Shown here one piece after another: positions 1 through 8,797 of a stretch of DNA of 64,000 nucleotides. The notes beneath the pieces were generated by a model. The model was not told the origin of the DNA, did not search any database, and saw only the letters and a list, made by a program, of their open reading frames with translations. The translations under genes and the position numbers were made by a program. The stretch covers positions 1 to 64,000 of the forward strand of contig NZ_BOOP01000037.1 in the NCBI RefSeq assembly GCF_016863295.1, written 5' to 3'. Position 1 is the stretch's first letter, and the number at the start of each line of letters is the position of its first letter. This DNA comes from Planotetraspora phitsanulokensis. GTDB taxonomy: Bacteria; Actinomycetota; Actinomycetes; Streptosporangiales; Streptosporangiaceae.

Positions 1-66
1 ATCAACGGTGACACCAGCACGGTGCGCAAGGGAGACGCCGGTGCCTTCTCACCCATCGCCGCCTGA
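1..66 (+). CDS. C-terminal end of an unidentified gene (partial)
   Basis: The first 66 bases read as an open frame in frame 1 and end in TGA at 64-66 (last residues FSPIAA). It would be the tail of a gene that starts outside the window and runs convergently toward metI. The 21 residues are too few to name a family. Codon use has GC-rich third positions as in the neighbours. It could be a chance frame. Confidence 0.3.
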   Translation: MNGDTSTVRKGDAGAFSPIAA

Positions 67-210
67 ACAGCGGATTATCCGTATCGAGTAGGTGAACGAA
101 ACCGGGTCGAGTGTCAGCGCCGCCCTCGAACTCGAGTCGGTGCAAACGATCAACTGCACGCCTATCGTATGCCTCCGCTGAGGCCGGAGGACAGCCCGGA
201 AGGCGGCCGC

Positions 211-870
211 TCATCGGCGCAGGGCGCGGCGGGCGAGCCAGTTGCCGAGGAACTGGCCGGCCTGGACGATGACGACGATGGTGGCGACGGTGATGTAGAC
301 GATCGGCCAGTTGTAGCGCTGCGAGCCGTACGTGATCGCGAAGTCGCCCAGACCGCCGCCCCCGAACAACCCGGCCTGGGCCGACATGTCGACTACGGCG
401 ACGAAGATGAAGGTGTATCCGAGAATGATCGGGCCGAGAGCCTCGGGAATCAGCACGGTCACGAGGATGCTGATCGGACGGGCGCCGGCCGCGCGGGCGG
501 CCTCGATCACGCCGGGATCGACGGTGAGAAGGTTCTGCTCGATGATCCGGCTCACCGCGAACGCCGCGGACAGTGACAGCGCGAAGGTGACCGCGTTCGT
601 CCCGATGGTGGTGCCGATGGTGTGCAGCATGATCGGCTGTATCGCGGTCAGGAAGATGACGAACGGGATGGGCCGCACCACATTGACCAACAGGTTCACG
701 AGCACGAACACGGGCCGGTTCGCCGACAGGCTGCCGGGGCGGGTCGCGTAGAGCATCAGGCCGAGGCCCAGTCCGAGCAGCCCGCCGACGGAGACGGAGA
801 TGAGGACGATATAGAAGGTCTGCCGGATCGCCTCGCGGTAGACGGCCAGGTTGGTGAGGAACTCGTGCAT
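211..870 (-). CDS. metI: Methionine ABC transporter permease MetI-like
   Basis: This encodes a 219-residue inner-membrane permease of the MetI family, the normal length for the family. Several hydrophobic segments are visible, and the EAA loop reads as EAARAAGARPISI in the middle of the protein. In the MetNIQ importer this subunit forms the channel for D/L-methionine and contacts the ATPase through that loop. The gene lies 51 bases downstream of the MetN gene on the same strand, so metQ-metN-metI form one minus-strand operon. The substrate is inferred from family and operon content. Related systems import other amino acids or methionine sulfoxide. Confidence 0.88.
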   Translation of the reverse strand: MHEFLTNLAVYREAIRQTFYIVLISVSVGGLLGLGLGLMLYATRPGSLSANRPVFVLVNLLVNVVRPIPFVIFLTAIQPIMLHTIGTTIGTNAVTFALSLSAAFAVSRIIEQNLLTVDPGVIEAARAAGARPISILVTVLIPEALGPIILGYTFIFVAVVDMSAQAGLFGGGGLGDFAITYGSQRYNWPIVYITVATIVVIVQAGQFLGNWLARRALRR

Positions 871-921
871 CTCACTCGCTCTTCTCGGTCACGACGCCGG
901 CGTCGACTTGGCAGTCGTTGA

Positions 922-2022
922 TCACTCCGGCTCCTCGATCAGGTCGACCCCGTCGGCGCGCAGCGCCGCGAGTGCGGTGTCCACGGCCCCGTCCGGGCCG
1001 GTCAGCTCGAAGGTCAGACCACCGACCGGACGTTCCTGCAGCTCGCTGATGCCTCCGAAGACGATCTCCGCGGCGACCTGATGGTCCAGGAACGTACGCG
1101 CCAGGCGGGTCTGGAACCCCGCCCGGTCGCGGACCCGGACGGTCACGAGACGGCCGGAGTGGGCGGCGCGCAGCCGTGCCAGGGTCGCCGGTGACGGGCG
1201 GTCGCGCAGAGTCGTTCCGGTGAAGCGGGCGGCCGCCTCGGTCCGCGGGCGCGCGAAGACGTCGTACACGCTGCCGGTCTCGACGACCCGTCCGGCGTCG
1301 AGCACCGCGACCCGGTCGGCGACCGCCCGGATGACGTCCAGCTCATGGGTGATGAGCACGATCGTCACGCCGAGGTCGCGGTTGACCCGGCGCAGCAGGG
1401 CGAGCACCTCGCCGGTCGTCTCCGGATCCAGCGCGCTGGTCGCCTCGTCGGCGAGCAGGAGGGACGGCTCGGTGGCCAGGGCGCGGGCGATGCCGACCCT
1501 CTGCTTCTGCCCGCCGGAGAGTTGCTCGGGATGGTCGTGGGCGCGGTCGAGCAGGCCGACGAAGTCCAGCAGTCGCGCGACCTGCCGCTCCCGCTCATCG
1601 CGTCCCATCCCCGCGACCTTCAAGGGGTAGGCGACATTGCCCGCCACCGTGCGTGATCGGAACAGGTTGAACTGCTGGAAGACCATGCCGATGTCACGCC
1701 GTACCTCGCGTCGGCCCCGCTCGCCCAGCGCCGTGAGCTCGTGACCGCCGACCAGCACCCGCCCCGAGCTGGGAACCTCCAAGCCGTTGATCAACCGCAG
1801 CAGTGTGCTCTTGCCGGCACCGGAGTAACCGATGATCCCGAAAACCTCGCCCCGCCGGATCTCCAGGTCGACGTCCTTGAGCGCCGTCTGCGGCACGCCA
1901 CGGCGCCCCCTGCCCGGAAAGGTCTTTTCAACATGCTCCAAGCGCACGTGCACGTCGCCGGGTACCCGCACGCCGTCAGGCATCTGCGCCGGCTCGATCA
2001 CCGGCCCGGTCTCGGTGGACAT
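922..2022 (-). CDS. metN: Methionine ABC transporter ATP-binding protein MetN-like
   Basis: This is the ATPase of the MetNIQ importer, about 366 residues. It has a Walker A motif GYSGAGKST, a Q-loop in the segment VFQQFNLF, the signature LSGGQKQR and Walker B LLLADEATSALD. After residue 280 there is a C-terminal NIL-type domain, which in characterised MetN proteins binds methionine and causes trans-inhibition. The start at 2022 is chosen because GGAGG lies just upstream of that ATG. An ATG 12 bases further upstream is also possible. Stop and order place it between metQ and metI. The family and the regulatory domain are clear, the exact substrate less so. Confidence 0.9.
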   Translation of the reverse strand: MSTETGPVIEPAQMPDGVRVPGDVHVRLEHVEKTFPGRGRRGVPQTALKDVDLEIRRGEVFGIIGYSGAGKSTLLRLINGLEVPSSGRVLVGGHELTALGERGRREVRRDIGMVFQQFNLFRSRTVAGNVAYPLKVAGMGRDERERQVARLLDFVGLLDRAHDHPEQLSGGQKQRVGIARALATEPSLLLADEATSALDPETTGEVLALLRRVNRDLGVTIVLITHELDVIRAVADRVAVLDAGRVVETGSVYDVFARPRTEAAARFTGTTLRDRPSPATLARLRAAHSGRLVTVRVRDRAGFQTRLARTFLDHQVAAEIVFGGISELQERPVGGLTFELTGPDGAVDTALAALRADGVDLIEEPE

Positions 2023-2065
2023 CGGCCTCCTCATCTTCCCTTGACCCCGGCAGGCGGTGAAGCAC

Positions 2066-3040
2066 CTACTGCTGTGCGGCCCTGGCCTGGCTTTCGACCG
2101 TCGCCAACTCGGACTGCAACTGCTCCGGCGGCACCGTGCGGAAGACCGCCGTACCGCTGTTGGCCTTCTGCACGCCCGCCTCCACCGCAGGGTCGTGGTA
2201 GAGCGCGGCCAGTTTCAGGTACGTGGAGTTGTCCTTGTCGGAGGCCCGCGCGACGAAGGCGTTCACGTACGGCGCGGCGCTCGAACTGGCCGGGTCGTCC
2301 TGGAAGATCGCGTTCGTCGTCGCCAGCTTCGCCGCGGTCGCGAAGTTGTTGTTCACGATCGCCGCGGCGACCGATCCGTTCTGCAACGCACCGGCGGTCT
2401 GGGACGCGTCCAGCGTGACCACGTCCACCTTGTGCGTCTGGATGTCGGTGGTGGCGGAGAACGCCGTGCCGCCGTCCTTCAAGGTCAGCAGACCCGCCGC
2501 CTGCAGGACCAGCAGGCCGCGGGCCTCGTTGATCGCATCGTTGGGGATCGCGACCTTGGCACCTTCGGGCAGTGCCGACGGCGCACTGTACTTCAGCGAG
2601 TACAACGGCAGCGGATACACCGCGGTCGAGCCGATCGGTTCCAGGTCGTCATGCGCGGTGACGTTGTAGTTCGCCAGATACTGGATGTGCTGGAACTGGT
2701 TGAGGTCCAGCTGCTTCTCCTTCAACGCCGGGTTCGGCTGGCTGTAGTCGCTGAAGTTCACGAGCTCGACCGTTACCCCGAGCCGCTTCTCGGCCAGATC
2801 GGAGAAGGTCTTCCAGTACGGCTGCGACGCGTCCGTCACGCCGATTCGCACCGTCTGCGGGCCGTCGTCGCCGCCCGCGAAGGACCGGATGAGCCCGACC
2901 ACCAACGCGGCGACCACGACCACCGCGACGGCGGCGATCCACACCAGACGCCGACGGCCACCGCCTCTCGACGGCAGCCGTGGTTCGGCCGGATGCGTTC
3001 CCTGCGCCGACGGTCCTGGCGCCTCAGCTGACTCGGACAC
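2066..3040 (-). CDS. metQ: MetQ/NlpA-family substrate-binding protein
   Basis: This encodes a solute-binding protein of the NlpA (lipoprotein 9) family, the capture subunit of the MetNIQ importer. I place the start at the GTG at 3038-3040, because a GGAGG sits five bases upstream of it. An upstream ATG at 3085 would add 15 residues. The N-terminus has no lipobox. Instead it has an Arg-rich stretch followed by one hydrophobic helix (LVWIAAVAVVVVAALVVGL), so it is probably membrane-anchored outside the cell by a transmembrane segment. Family hallmarks such as FSDY and the KYSAPSALPEG region are present. It is first in the operon, 43 bases ahead of metN. Confidence 0.87.
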   Translation of the reverse strand: MSESAEAPGPSAQGTHPAEPRLPSRGGGRRRLVWIAAVAVVVVAALVVGLIRSFAGGDDGPQTVRIGVTDASQPYWKTFSDLAEKRLGVTVELVNFSDYSQPNPALKEKQLDLNQFQHIQYLANYNVTAHDDLEPIGSTAVYPLPLYSLKYSAPSALPEGAKVAIPNDAINEARGLLVLQAAGLLTLKDGGTAFSATTDIQTHKVDVVTLDASQTAGALQNGSVAAAIVNNNFATAAKLATTNAIFQDDPASSSAAPYVNAFVARASDKDNSTYLKLAALYHDPAVEAGVQKANSGTAVFRTVPPEQLQSELATVESQARAAQQ

Positions 3041-3180
3041 GGCAACCTCCATGAAGATCGAGTGAAAGACGGAATGAGACCGCACAACAAGGCGCCGTGG
3101 GCCGCGGAAGGGGCATCTCGTCTCCTCCCTGAAGGCGAAGAGGAAGAGGCCTTCGGAGACTTAACGGCACCCTTCAGACA

Positions 3181-3207
3181 TACCCATAATAACGGTAGGT
3201 TTTACCG
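3181..3207. promoter_or_regulatory. Putative operator upstream of metQNI (TACC-N9-GGTA)
   Basis: A palindrome TACC-CATAATAAC-GGTA at 3181-3197 overlaps a second inverted repeat, CGGTA-GGTTT-TACCG, at 3193-3207. Both lie about 140-170 bases upstream of the metQ start, in the AT-richest part of the intergenic region. The same TACC-N9-GGTA layout recurs at 4680-4696 ahead of the sulfonate operon. It is likely the binding site of a repressor or activator of sulfur metabolism. The protein is unknown. Confidence 0.5.
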
Positions 3208-3399
3208 GAATCTCCGAGGAACGGTGATCGGGCTCCACGTTCGCGACGCTGTCCCACCCTGCGGCAGCCGGCCACATCGGTGTCGGCTTAGGCTCGCCGC
3301 CTCCAGTCCGGTCACCTCAACACGCACTTCAGCCGCAGATCCAAACGGAGTGACGGCAACTGTCCAGTGCGCACGTCGGCCTCGCGGGCCGGTGATACG

Positions 3400-4077
3400 C
3401 CCAGGTGGCCAGCCCGGATCCGGTGAAGAAGCGGTCCCACATGGGCCTCGCTCACCGGGCTGCATCTGGCTGAAGTGCGCGGGGCGCCGTCCGGCGCTAC
3501 CCGGCCGACATGTCTCCCTTCCTGGCCGTCGGAAGTGAGCCGTCGGTCGCCGAATGGGACGACATCGCCGCGTTCGCGGGCCCAGGTGCCATCGTGGCCG
3601 GTGCCACGACCTTGCCCCCGGCCCGGCTGGGAAGTAGTACAGGTCGTGCCAGGTGTCCAGATGCCGGGCGCCGCAGTATCCGGCGCGCCCGACGGGGAGG
3701 CGGTGCGGCTGACCGCGGTCGACGCGCCCGAGTTGCTCAACCTCGCCGAACGCACTCGGCCGGGCCCCTTTCTCCCGCGCACCGTCGAACTCGGTACCTA
3801 CCTCGGCATCCGCCGCCACGGCACACTGGTCGCCATGGCGGGGGAGCGGCTGCACCCGACCGGCTGGACCGAGATCAGTGCCGTCTGCACCGACGCCGCG
3901 TTCCGAGGCCAGGGCCTAGCCTCCCGCCTGATCCTGGCGGTCGCCGCGAGCATCCGGCCGAGGGGAGATTCCGTTCCTGCAGGCCGTGGCGAGTAAACCA
4001 ACGCGATCCGCCTATACGAATCGCTCGGTTTCTCCCCTGCGGCGCAAGACGTCGGTCAACGCCCTCCGCGTTCCTGA
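3400..4077 (+). pseudogene. GNAT (FR47-like) acetyltransferase, multiply frameshifted
   Basis: The pieces of one acetyltransferase can be read in alternating frames. An N-terminal part (RRYPADMSPFLAVGSEPS) is in frame 3510. The core (TVELGTYLGIRR, ISAVCTDAAFRGQGLASRL) is in the frame ending at 3996. The C-terminal motif TNAIRLYESLGF resumes in that same frame after the TAA at 3994-3996. Between about 3960 and 3996 the expected segment GEIPFLQAVAS is present only in the third frame, so two compensating indels flank it. A stop also occurs near 3470. The RGQGLA motif is the acetyl-CoA binding loop of GNAT enzymes. The gene is almost certainly inactive. Confidence 0.75.
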
Positions 4078-4917
4078 GAACGAGGTGATCAGCGCGGCTC
4101 GTCCGCGACTCTGACGGCGCGTCTGGCGTCCTGGCCGGTCCCTATGGCTTCAGGCCTGCCGGTCGGAGGGTTCCAGGGCGTCAGCGATCAGACAAGAACG
4201 GAGCATCGCGGACTGTCTCTCCCCAGGTGCGCCGCCCCTTCCATTGCAGCAAGAGGTCAGAGTGTGATCAGCTGCCACTGCCGGCCATCGTGGGACCGTC
4301 GGTTGCGCTCTCGACGTAATGCCGGATCGGCTCCCGCAATGAGCTCGACATCGTGACCGCCACCGACGCCCTCGCTGCCACGCTCTGGCAGGCAACCGCG
4401 GGTCCTGCGATGACTACGGCGAAGCCGCGTCGCTGGCGCCCACGTGGGTGGCTCGACTTCGTGCCCACGCTCACGTTGCTCCGCTACCTGAGCCGGCCAC
4501 AGGCCGAAGCCAGACTCCGTGATGCCGGGGACTGTGGCACGGGATCAGTCGCCGACCGCGCGGTGCACGCGTCCTCGAAATCGGCCTGGGCGTGCGCGGC
4601 CTGACGAAACTCCAGCGCCCGTGTCGACGGACTACTCGTGAATCTCACATTATGAGACGCTCCTTGACTCCATATTACCTACCTGAAATACAGGTAATAT
4701 GCCGAATGTTGCCCTAACGTCCCGGCGCGCGATCGACTTCATGTACGTGGACAGCAGCCTCTGTCGGTGAACGCGGACCGCCTCGCGCGCGGTTGCGCCG
4801 GAGGCGTTCTCCGATCCTTCGCCCTTGACCAAGGGGTTCCCTGTCCCGTCCCGGCGGCCGCATGTGGTCGGCCTCGTCTAGTCGCTTTCCTCCCACTGTT
4901 AGGGGCTCGTCATCGCC
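4078..4917. other. Gene-poor region ahead of the sulfonate operon
   Basis: I see no convincing gene here. Short open frames near 4350-4604 match no family I recognise. The last 250 bases, with locally higher AT content at 4645-4715, hold the palindrome described separately and presumably the promoter of the operon that starts at 4918. Confidence 0.5.
4671..4701. promoter_or_regulatory. Putative operator upstream of the sulfonate operon (nested palindrome)
   Basis: Two nested inverted repeats share the same right side. The outer arms CATATTACC and GGTAATATG are perfect. The inner arms TACCTG and CAGGTA flank AAATA, giving TACC-N9-GGTA at 4680-4696. A TTGACT hexamer lies just upstream at 4664-4669 and could be part of the promoter. 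The site is about 220 bases before the substrate-binding lipoprotein gene and has the same layout as the site before metQ. Confidence 0.55.
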
Positions 4918-6003
4918 ATGTGGAAATCTCGATTGCACCGGTCCGATCGCCGATCTCGCCGGAGCGCGCACGTCGCGGTCCTCGCCGCGGTTGTGTCGCT
5001 CGCGGTCCTCACCGCCGCCTGCGGTTCGTCGTCCTCGACCGCCGGCGGATCCTCGTCCTCAGGCGGGACCGGAGCGGTGCTCAAGCTGCAGGACCCCGGC
5101 AACGCCGGCCCGCTCGCCTACGCCAAACGCGAGGGCATCCTGGAAAAGCGGCTCAAGGCCGTCGGCGCCTCGGTGGAGTGGGGCGGTTCCTACGCCTCCT
5201 TCACCGCGACCATCGACGCGGTGCACTCGGGATCGGTGAACGTTCTCGCGGGTGCCATCTCGCCCGCAGTCGGCTATCTCGCGAACAGTCCCGACATCAA
5301 GATCTTCTCCGTTACCGACCCGGTCACGGACCCGGCCGCGCCGCAGACCGACGGGCTGGTCGTACGGCCCGACAGCCCGATCAAGTCGGTCACGGACTTG
5401 GTCGGCAAGCAGGTGGCGGTGAACAAGGGCGGCAAGGGGGAGTACCTGCTCCTGCTCGCCCTGGAGAAGGCCGGAGTCCCGGTCGACCAGGTCAAGCGCG
5501 TCTACCTCAACCCCGACCAGGGCGCCGCGGCCTTCGCGACCGGCAAAGTAGACGCCTGGTGGGCGATCGTCAAGGCCTATCCGGAGGCGGTGAACAAGGG
5601 TGCCCGGGTGATCGTGCATGGCCGGGATCTCGACGACAAGGACCTGACCATCCTCGCCGCGCGCAACGAACTGCTCGAACAGCACCCCGAGGCGGTCCGC
5701 GTCTATCTCGAGGTGCTGCAGGAGCTGACAGAGGAGGCCAAGAAGACACCGGAGAAGTTCGAGAACGTGTTTCTCACGCAGGGGCCGACGGCCGTGAGCG
5801 GCGCGCGGCTGGCGCTGGACATCGACACAGCCAAGCACGCCAACATCCCTCGCTACGTCACCCCGGACGACGGCGCCAACATCCAGCAGGTGGCCGATCT
5901 CTTCCGGAAGTACGGAGTGGTGTCCGGGCCCATCGATCCGGCGAACGTGCTCTTCGATCTGAAGGCGGCAGCCGGATCTCCGTCGCCCGCCTCGGCCGGG
6001 TGA
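4918..6003 (+). CDS. SsuA/TauA-like substrate-binding lipoprotein
   Basis: This 361-residue extracellular lipoprotein has a basic N-terminus, a hydrophobic segment and a lipobox LTAAC around residues 32-36. Ser/Gly-rich linker sequence follows. The mature part has the NMT1/SsuA fold: PGNAGPLAYAKREG near the start, then VHSGSVNVLAGAISPAVGYLA and KSVTDLVGKQVAVNKG. Family members bind aliphatic sulfonates, taurine or related organosulfur compounds and deliver them to an SsuC-SsuB importer. The permease and ATPase genes follow at once, so this is the capture subunit of one transporter. The actual ligand cannot be read from the sequence. Confidence 0.87.
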   Translation: MWKSRLHRSDRRSRRSAHVAVLAAVVSLAVLTAACGSSSSTAGGSSSSGGTGAVLKLQDPGNAGPLAYAKREGILEKRLKAVGASVEWGGSYASFTATIDAVHSGSVNVLAGAISPAVGYLANSPDIKIFSVTDPVTDPAAPQTDGLVVRPDSPIKSVTDLVGKQVAVNKGGKGEYLLLLALEKAGVPVDQVKRVYLNPDQGAAAFATGKVDAWWAIVKAYPEAVNKGARVIVHGRDLDDKDLTILAARNELLEQHPEAVRVYLEVLQELTEEAKKTPEKFENVFLTQGPTAVSGARLALDIDTAKHANIPRYVTPDDGANIQQVADLFRKYGVVSGPIDPANVLFDLKAAAGSPSPASAG

Positions 6004-6009
6004 CCTGCC

Positions 6010-6894
6010 ATGACCGTGGAGAGAGTGCACATATCAGGTGACGTGGGCGTGCGGTCGGGCCCTGGCGTCCTGCCTGCCGCCGAGGTCTCCGATCTGGAGG
6101 CTCCGCGGTATCTCGGTGTCAGACGTCGCCCACCGGCGTTGTCGGGCGGCTTGCGGATCGGCGTACCGCTGCTGCTGCTCGTCGGCTGGTGGTACGGGTC
6201 GAGCAGCGGACGCATCCCGCCGGACGTGCTGGCCGCGCCGTCTTCCGTCTTCGACGCCCTACGCGAGCTGATCGCGACCGGCCAACTCGTCGACTATCTG
6301 CTTGCCTCGGCGCAGCGGGCAGGGCTCGGCGTGCTCGTCGGCGGCGGGATCGGGCTGGTGCTCGGAGTCGCCGCCGGCATCTCGGCACTGGGTGAGGAAC
6401 TGGTCGACCCAACCATGCAGATGATGCGGGCGGTGCCTTTCCTTGCGCTGGTCCCGCTGTTCATCTCGTGGTTCGGTGTCGGCGAGACGTTCAAGATCGT
6501 GCTGATCGCGGTGTCGGCGGCAGTCCCGATGTACGCCTACACCTACCTCGGGGTCAGGAACGTCGACCGCAAGGTGGTCGAGGCGGCGCGCGGCTTCGGC
6601 CTGGGCGGTCACAGGCTGGCCATCGGAGTCATCATCCCGAGCGCGCTGCCCAACATCCTGATGGCGCTGCGCATCTGCCTGTCGGTCTCGCTCACCGGTC
6701 TGATCGCCGCCGAACAGATTGGTGCCATCGAGGGCATCGGTTATCTGGTCACTCTCGCCCAGCAGTACTTCCGTCCCGACTACATGGTGCTCTGCATCCT
6801 CATTTACGCCGTCCTCGGACTGGTCTTCGACGGCGTGATCCGGTTGCTCGAGCGCCTGGCCATGCCGTGGCGCCGGCACCTGGTCGCCCGATGA
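6010..6894 (+). CDS. SsuC-like sulfonate ABC transporter permease
   Basis: This 294-residue membrane permease belongs to the SsuC/TauC (BPD_transp_1) family. After about 45 cytosolic residues a first helix (LLLLVGWWYG) is followed by at least five hydrophobic segments. The ATPase-contact EAA loop reads VVEAARGFGLGGHRLAIGVIIPSALPNI. It is separated by only six bases from the lipoprotein gene and by 19 from the ATPase gene, so the three are one transcription unit. The role is import of sulfonates or similar organosulfur compounds across the membrane, inferred from family and neighbours. Confidence 0.88.
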   Translation: MTVERVHISGDVGVRSGPGVLPAAEVSDLEAPRYLGVRRRPPALSGGLRIGVPLLLLVGWWYGSSSGRIPPDVLAAPSSVFDALRELIATGQLVDYLLASAQRAGLGVLVGGGIGLVLGVAAGISALGEELVDPTMQMMRAVPFLALVPLFISWFGVGETFKIVLIAVSAAVPMYAYTYLGVRNVDRKVVEAARGFGLGGHRLAIGVIIPSALPNILMALRICLSVSLTGLIAAEQIGAIEGIGYLVTLAQQYFRPDYMVLCILIYAVLGLVFDGVIRLLERLAMPWRRHLVAR

Positions 6895-6913
6895 GCGCGC
6901 GCGGGAGGACTCG

Positions 6914-7654
6914 ATGACCGAGATGACGATCGACAAGGAAGACGCCGCCACCGACGGCCTGGCCGTACGGATCAGCGGGTTGCGCAAGGCCTTCGGAGCG
7001 AAGACCGTACTGTCCGGAATCGATCTGGAGATCCGCAGGGGTGAGTTCTTCGCCCTCCTCGGCCCGAGCGGCACCGGGAAGACCACGCTGCTGCGCATCC
7101 TGGCGGGTCTGGAGCTCCCCGACGCCGGCACCGTGCTGGCGGCGCGCCGCCGTACGACCGTCTATCAGGAGCCGCGGCTGATCCCGGCCAGGCGCGTGCT
7201 GGCCAATGTCATCCTCGGTCTCCCGGCCGCCGCGCGGGAGGCGGGGCGCCGAGCCCTGGCCGAGGTCGGGCTGGAGGGATACGGGCGGGCGTGGCCCGCG
7301 ACCCTCTCCGGAGGAGAGGCGCAGCGGGTGGCCCTCGCCAGGGCCCTTGTGCGCGATCCCGAAGTGCTGCTGCTCGATGAGCCGTTCGCCGCGCTGGACG
7401 CGCTGACCCGCCTCCAGATGCAGGAACTGGTCGCCGAACTCTGCGCGCGGCACCGTCCCGCGGTCGTCCTCGTCACGCACGACGTGGACGAGGCCGTACG
7501 GCTGGCGGACCGGGTCGTGGTGCTGCGAGAAGGGACGCTGGCCGTCGACCAGACGATCGACCTGCCCCATCCCCGGGACCGCAACAGCGCCCCGTTCGTC
7601 GACTACCGACGGCTCTTCCTGAGCCACCTGGGTGTGGTTCCGGCCTCGCATTAG
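6914..7654 (+). CDS. SsuB-like sulfonate ABC transporter ATPase
   Basis: This 246-residue ATPase has Walker A GPSGTGKTT, the signature LSGGEAQR, Walker B VLLLDEPFAALD and the H-loop VTHDVDEAV. The Q-loop region reads TVYQEPRLIPARRV. YQEPRLLPW is a hallmark of the nitrate/sulfonate/taurine (SsuB/TauB) branch. A suitable ribosome site (GGGAGGA) precedes the ATG. It is the third gene of the organosulfur operon and powers the SsuC-like permease. Confidence 0.9.
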   Translation: MTEMTIDKEDAATDGLAVRISGLRKAFGAKTVLSGIDLEIRRGEFFALLGPSGTGKTTLLRILAGLELPDAGTVLAARRRTTVYQEPRLIPARRVLANVILGLPAAAREAGRRALAEVGLEGYGRAWPATLSGGEAQRVALARALVRDPEVLLLDEPFAALDALTRLQMQELVAELCARHRPAVVLVTHDVDEAVRLADRVVVLREGTLAVDQTIDLPHPRDRNSAPFVDYRRLFLSHLGVVPASH

Positions 7655-7726
7655 CTCACCCGCCCACCACCCATCTGGGTGCGTCGGCCCCAACACGACG
7701 CAGACGCAGACACACGTAGGAGTCAC

Positions 7727-8797
7727 ATGTCTTCCCTTGACAAGATCTGGTACACCCGGTGCCCCGTTCCCACCGCCAGCGGCCTCGCCCACATCCAGGG
7801 CTGGTTGAAAGAGGAGTTCCAGGTGGCGGGCCTGGACGTCGGCATCCTTCAGGACGCGGGGCCGGAACTGGCCAAGCACCATTTCGATCACCAGCTTCTC
7901 GGGCTGTTCAGGGAGGGCGGCAACGTCCCCGCGCTGGCCGCCCGCTCGGCCAGCGCCCCGACCCGGCTGATCGGCCTGACCTGGATCGAGGAGTGGCAGT
8001 CCATCCTCGTCAGGGCCGACTCGGGCATCACCGGCGCCGCAGACCTGGCCGGTGCTCGGGTCGCACTGCCCGCGTGGGCTGAGACCCGCGCCAAGAGCTT
8101 CCCTCGGGCCATGGCTCTGCACGGAATCAAGGGCGCGCTGTCCCAGGGCGGACTGACCCTCGACGACGTCATCTTCGTCGAGGTGGCCGCCCAGTCCAGC
8201 CCGTCGGTCGGTCGGGACGCCGGCGGGCGGGCGTTCTCCTGGCCGGGCATCGCCGAGTTGGCGCGAGGCGAGGTGGACGCGGTGTACGCCAAGGGGGCGC
8301 GGGCCGCCGAGCAGGCCAAGGAGATCGGCGCGGTGGTCGCCGTCGACCTGGACGCGCATCCCGACCGCCGTACCAGGGTCAACAACGGCACCCCGAGGCC
8401 GATCACGGTGCACGAGCGGCTCCTGGACGAGCATCCCGATCTGGTCGTCGGATTCCTCGCCCAGACGCTGCGCGCCGCCGACTGGGCGCCGGGCAACCTG
8501 AGCCGGGTGCGCGAAATCCTGGCCGGCGAGACGCGGTCCGGGGCGGACGCCGTGACCACCGCCTACCGAGGCAACTTCCATCACTCGCTCCACCCGGACC
8601 TCTCGCCCGAGCGGCTGAAACTGCTGCGGATCCAGAAGGACTTCCTGCTGATCCACGGGTTCCTCGACGCCGACGTGGACATCGACGCATGGGCGGCGCC
8701 GGAGCCGCTCGAACTGGCCCGCAAGCGGCTCGACGCGCAGGCCGGGCGGAACGGCCTGCCGAGCGTGACGCAGACCGCCGGGGTGATGGCGCGATGA
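7727..8797 (+). CDS. DszB-like sulfinate desulfinase (cytoplasmic SsuA fold)
   Basis: This 356-residue protein has no signal peptide although its fold is that of periplasmic binding proteins. It resembles DszB, the 2'-hydroxybiphenyl-2-sulfinate desulfinase of the 4S pathway. The start has WYTRCPVP, aligning with the catalytic-cysteine segment YSNCPVPN of DszB. His52 and Arg62 sit in an H-x9-R-x-GG pattern (Gly64-Gly65), matching His60, Arg70 and Gly73 of DszB. The C-terminal part has IDAWAAPEPL, like DQWAAPEFL. DszB releases sulfite from an aryl sulfinate, and here the substrate is unknown. The start ATG is preceded by AGGAG. It overlaps the next monooxygenase gene by ATGA. Confidence 0.8.
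   Translation: MSSLDKIWYTRCPVPTASGLAHIQGWLKEEFQVAGLDVGILQDAGPELAKHHFDHQLLGLFREGGNVPALAARSASAPTRLIGLTWIEEWQSILVRADSGITGAADLAGARVALPAWAETRAKSFPRAMALHGIKGALSQGGLTLDDVIFVEVAAQSSPSVGRDAGGRAFSWPGIAELARGEVDAVYAKGARAAEQAKEIGAVVAVDLDAHPDRRTRVNNGTPRPITVHERLLDEHPDLVVGFLAQTLRAADWAPGNLSRVREILAGETRSGADAVTTAYRGNFHHSLHPDLSPERLKLLRIQKDFLLIHGFLDADVDIDAWAAPEPLELARKRLDAQAGRNGLPSVTQTAGVMAR

Noticed and set aside
3086-3240. SAM riboswitch ahead of the methionine importer
   Set aside because: I looked for the SAM-I core on the minus strand and did not find it. The palindromic sites explain the region better.
6800-8656. A 618-codon open frame antisense to the ATPase and desulfinase genes
   Set aside because: The plus-strand genes have clear motifs and coupled starts. 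The antisense frame has none.
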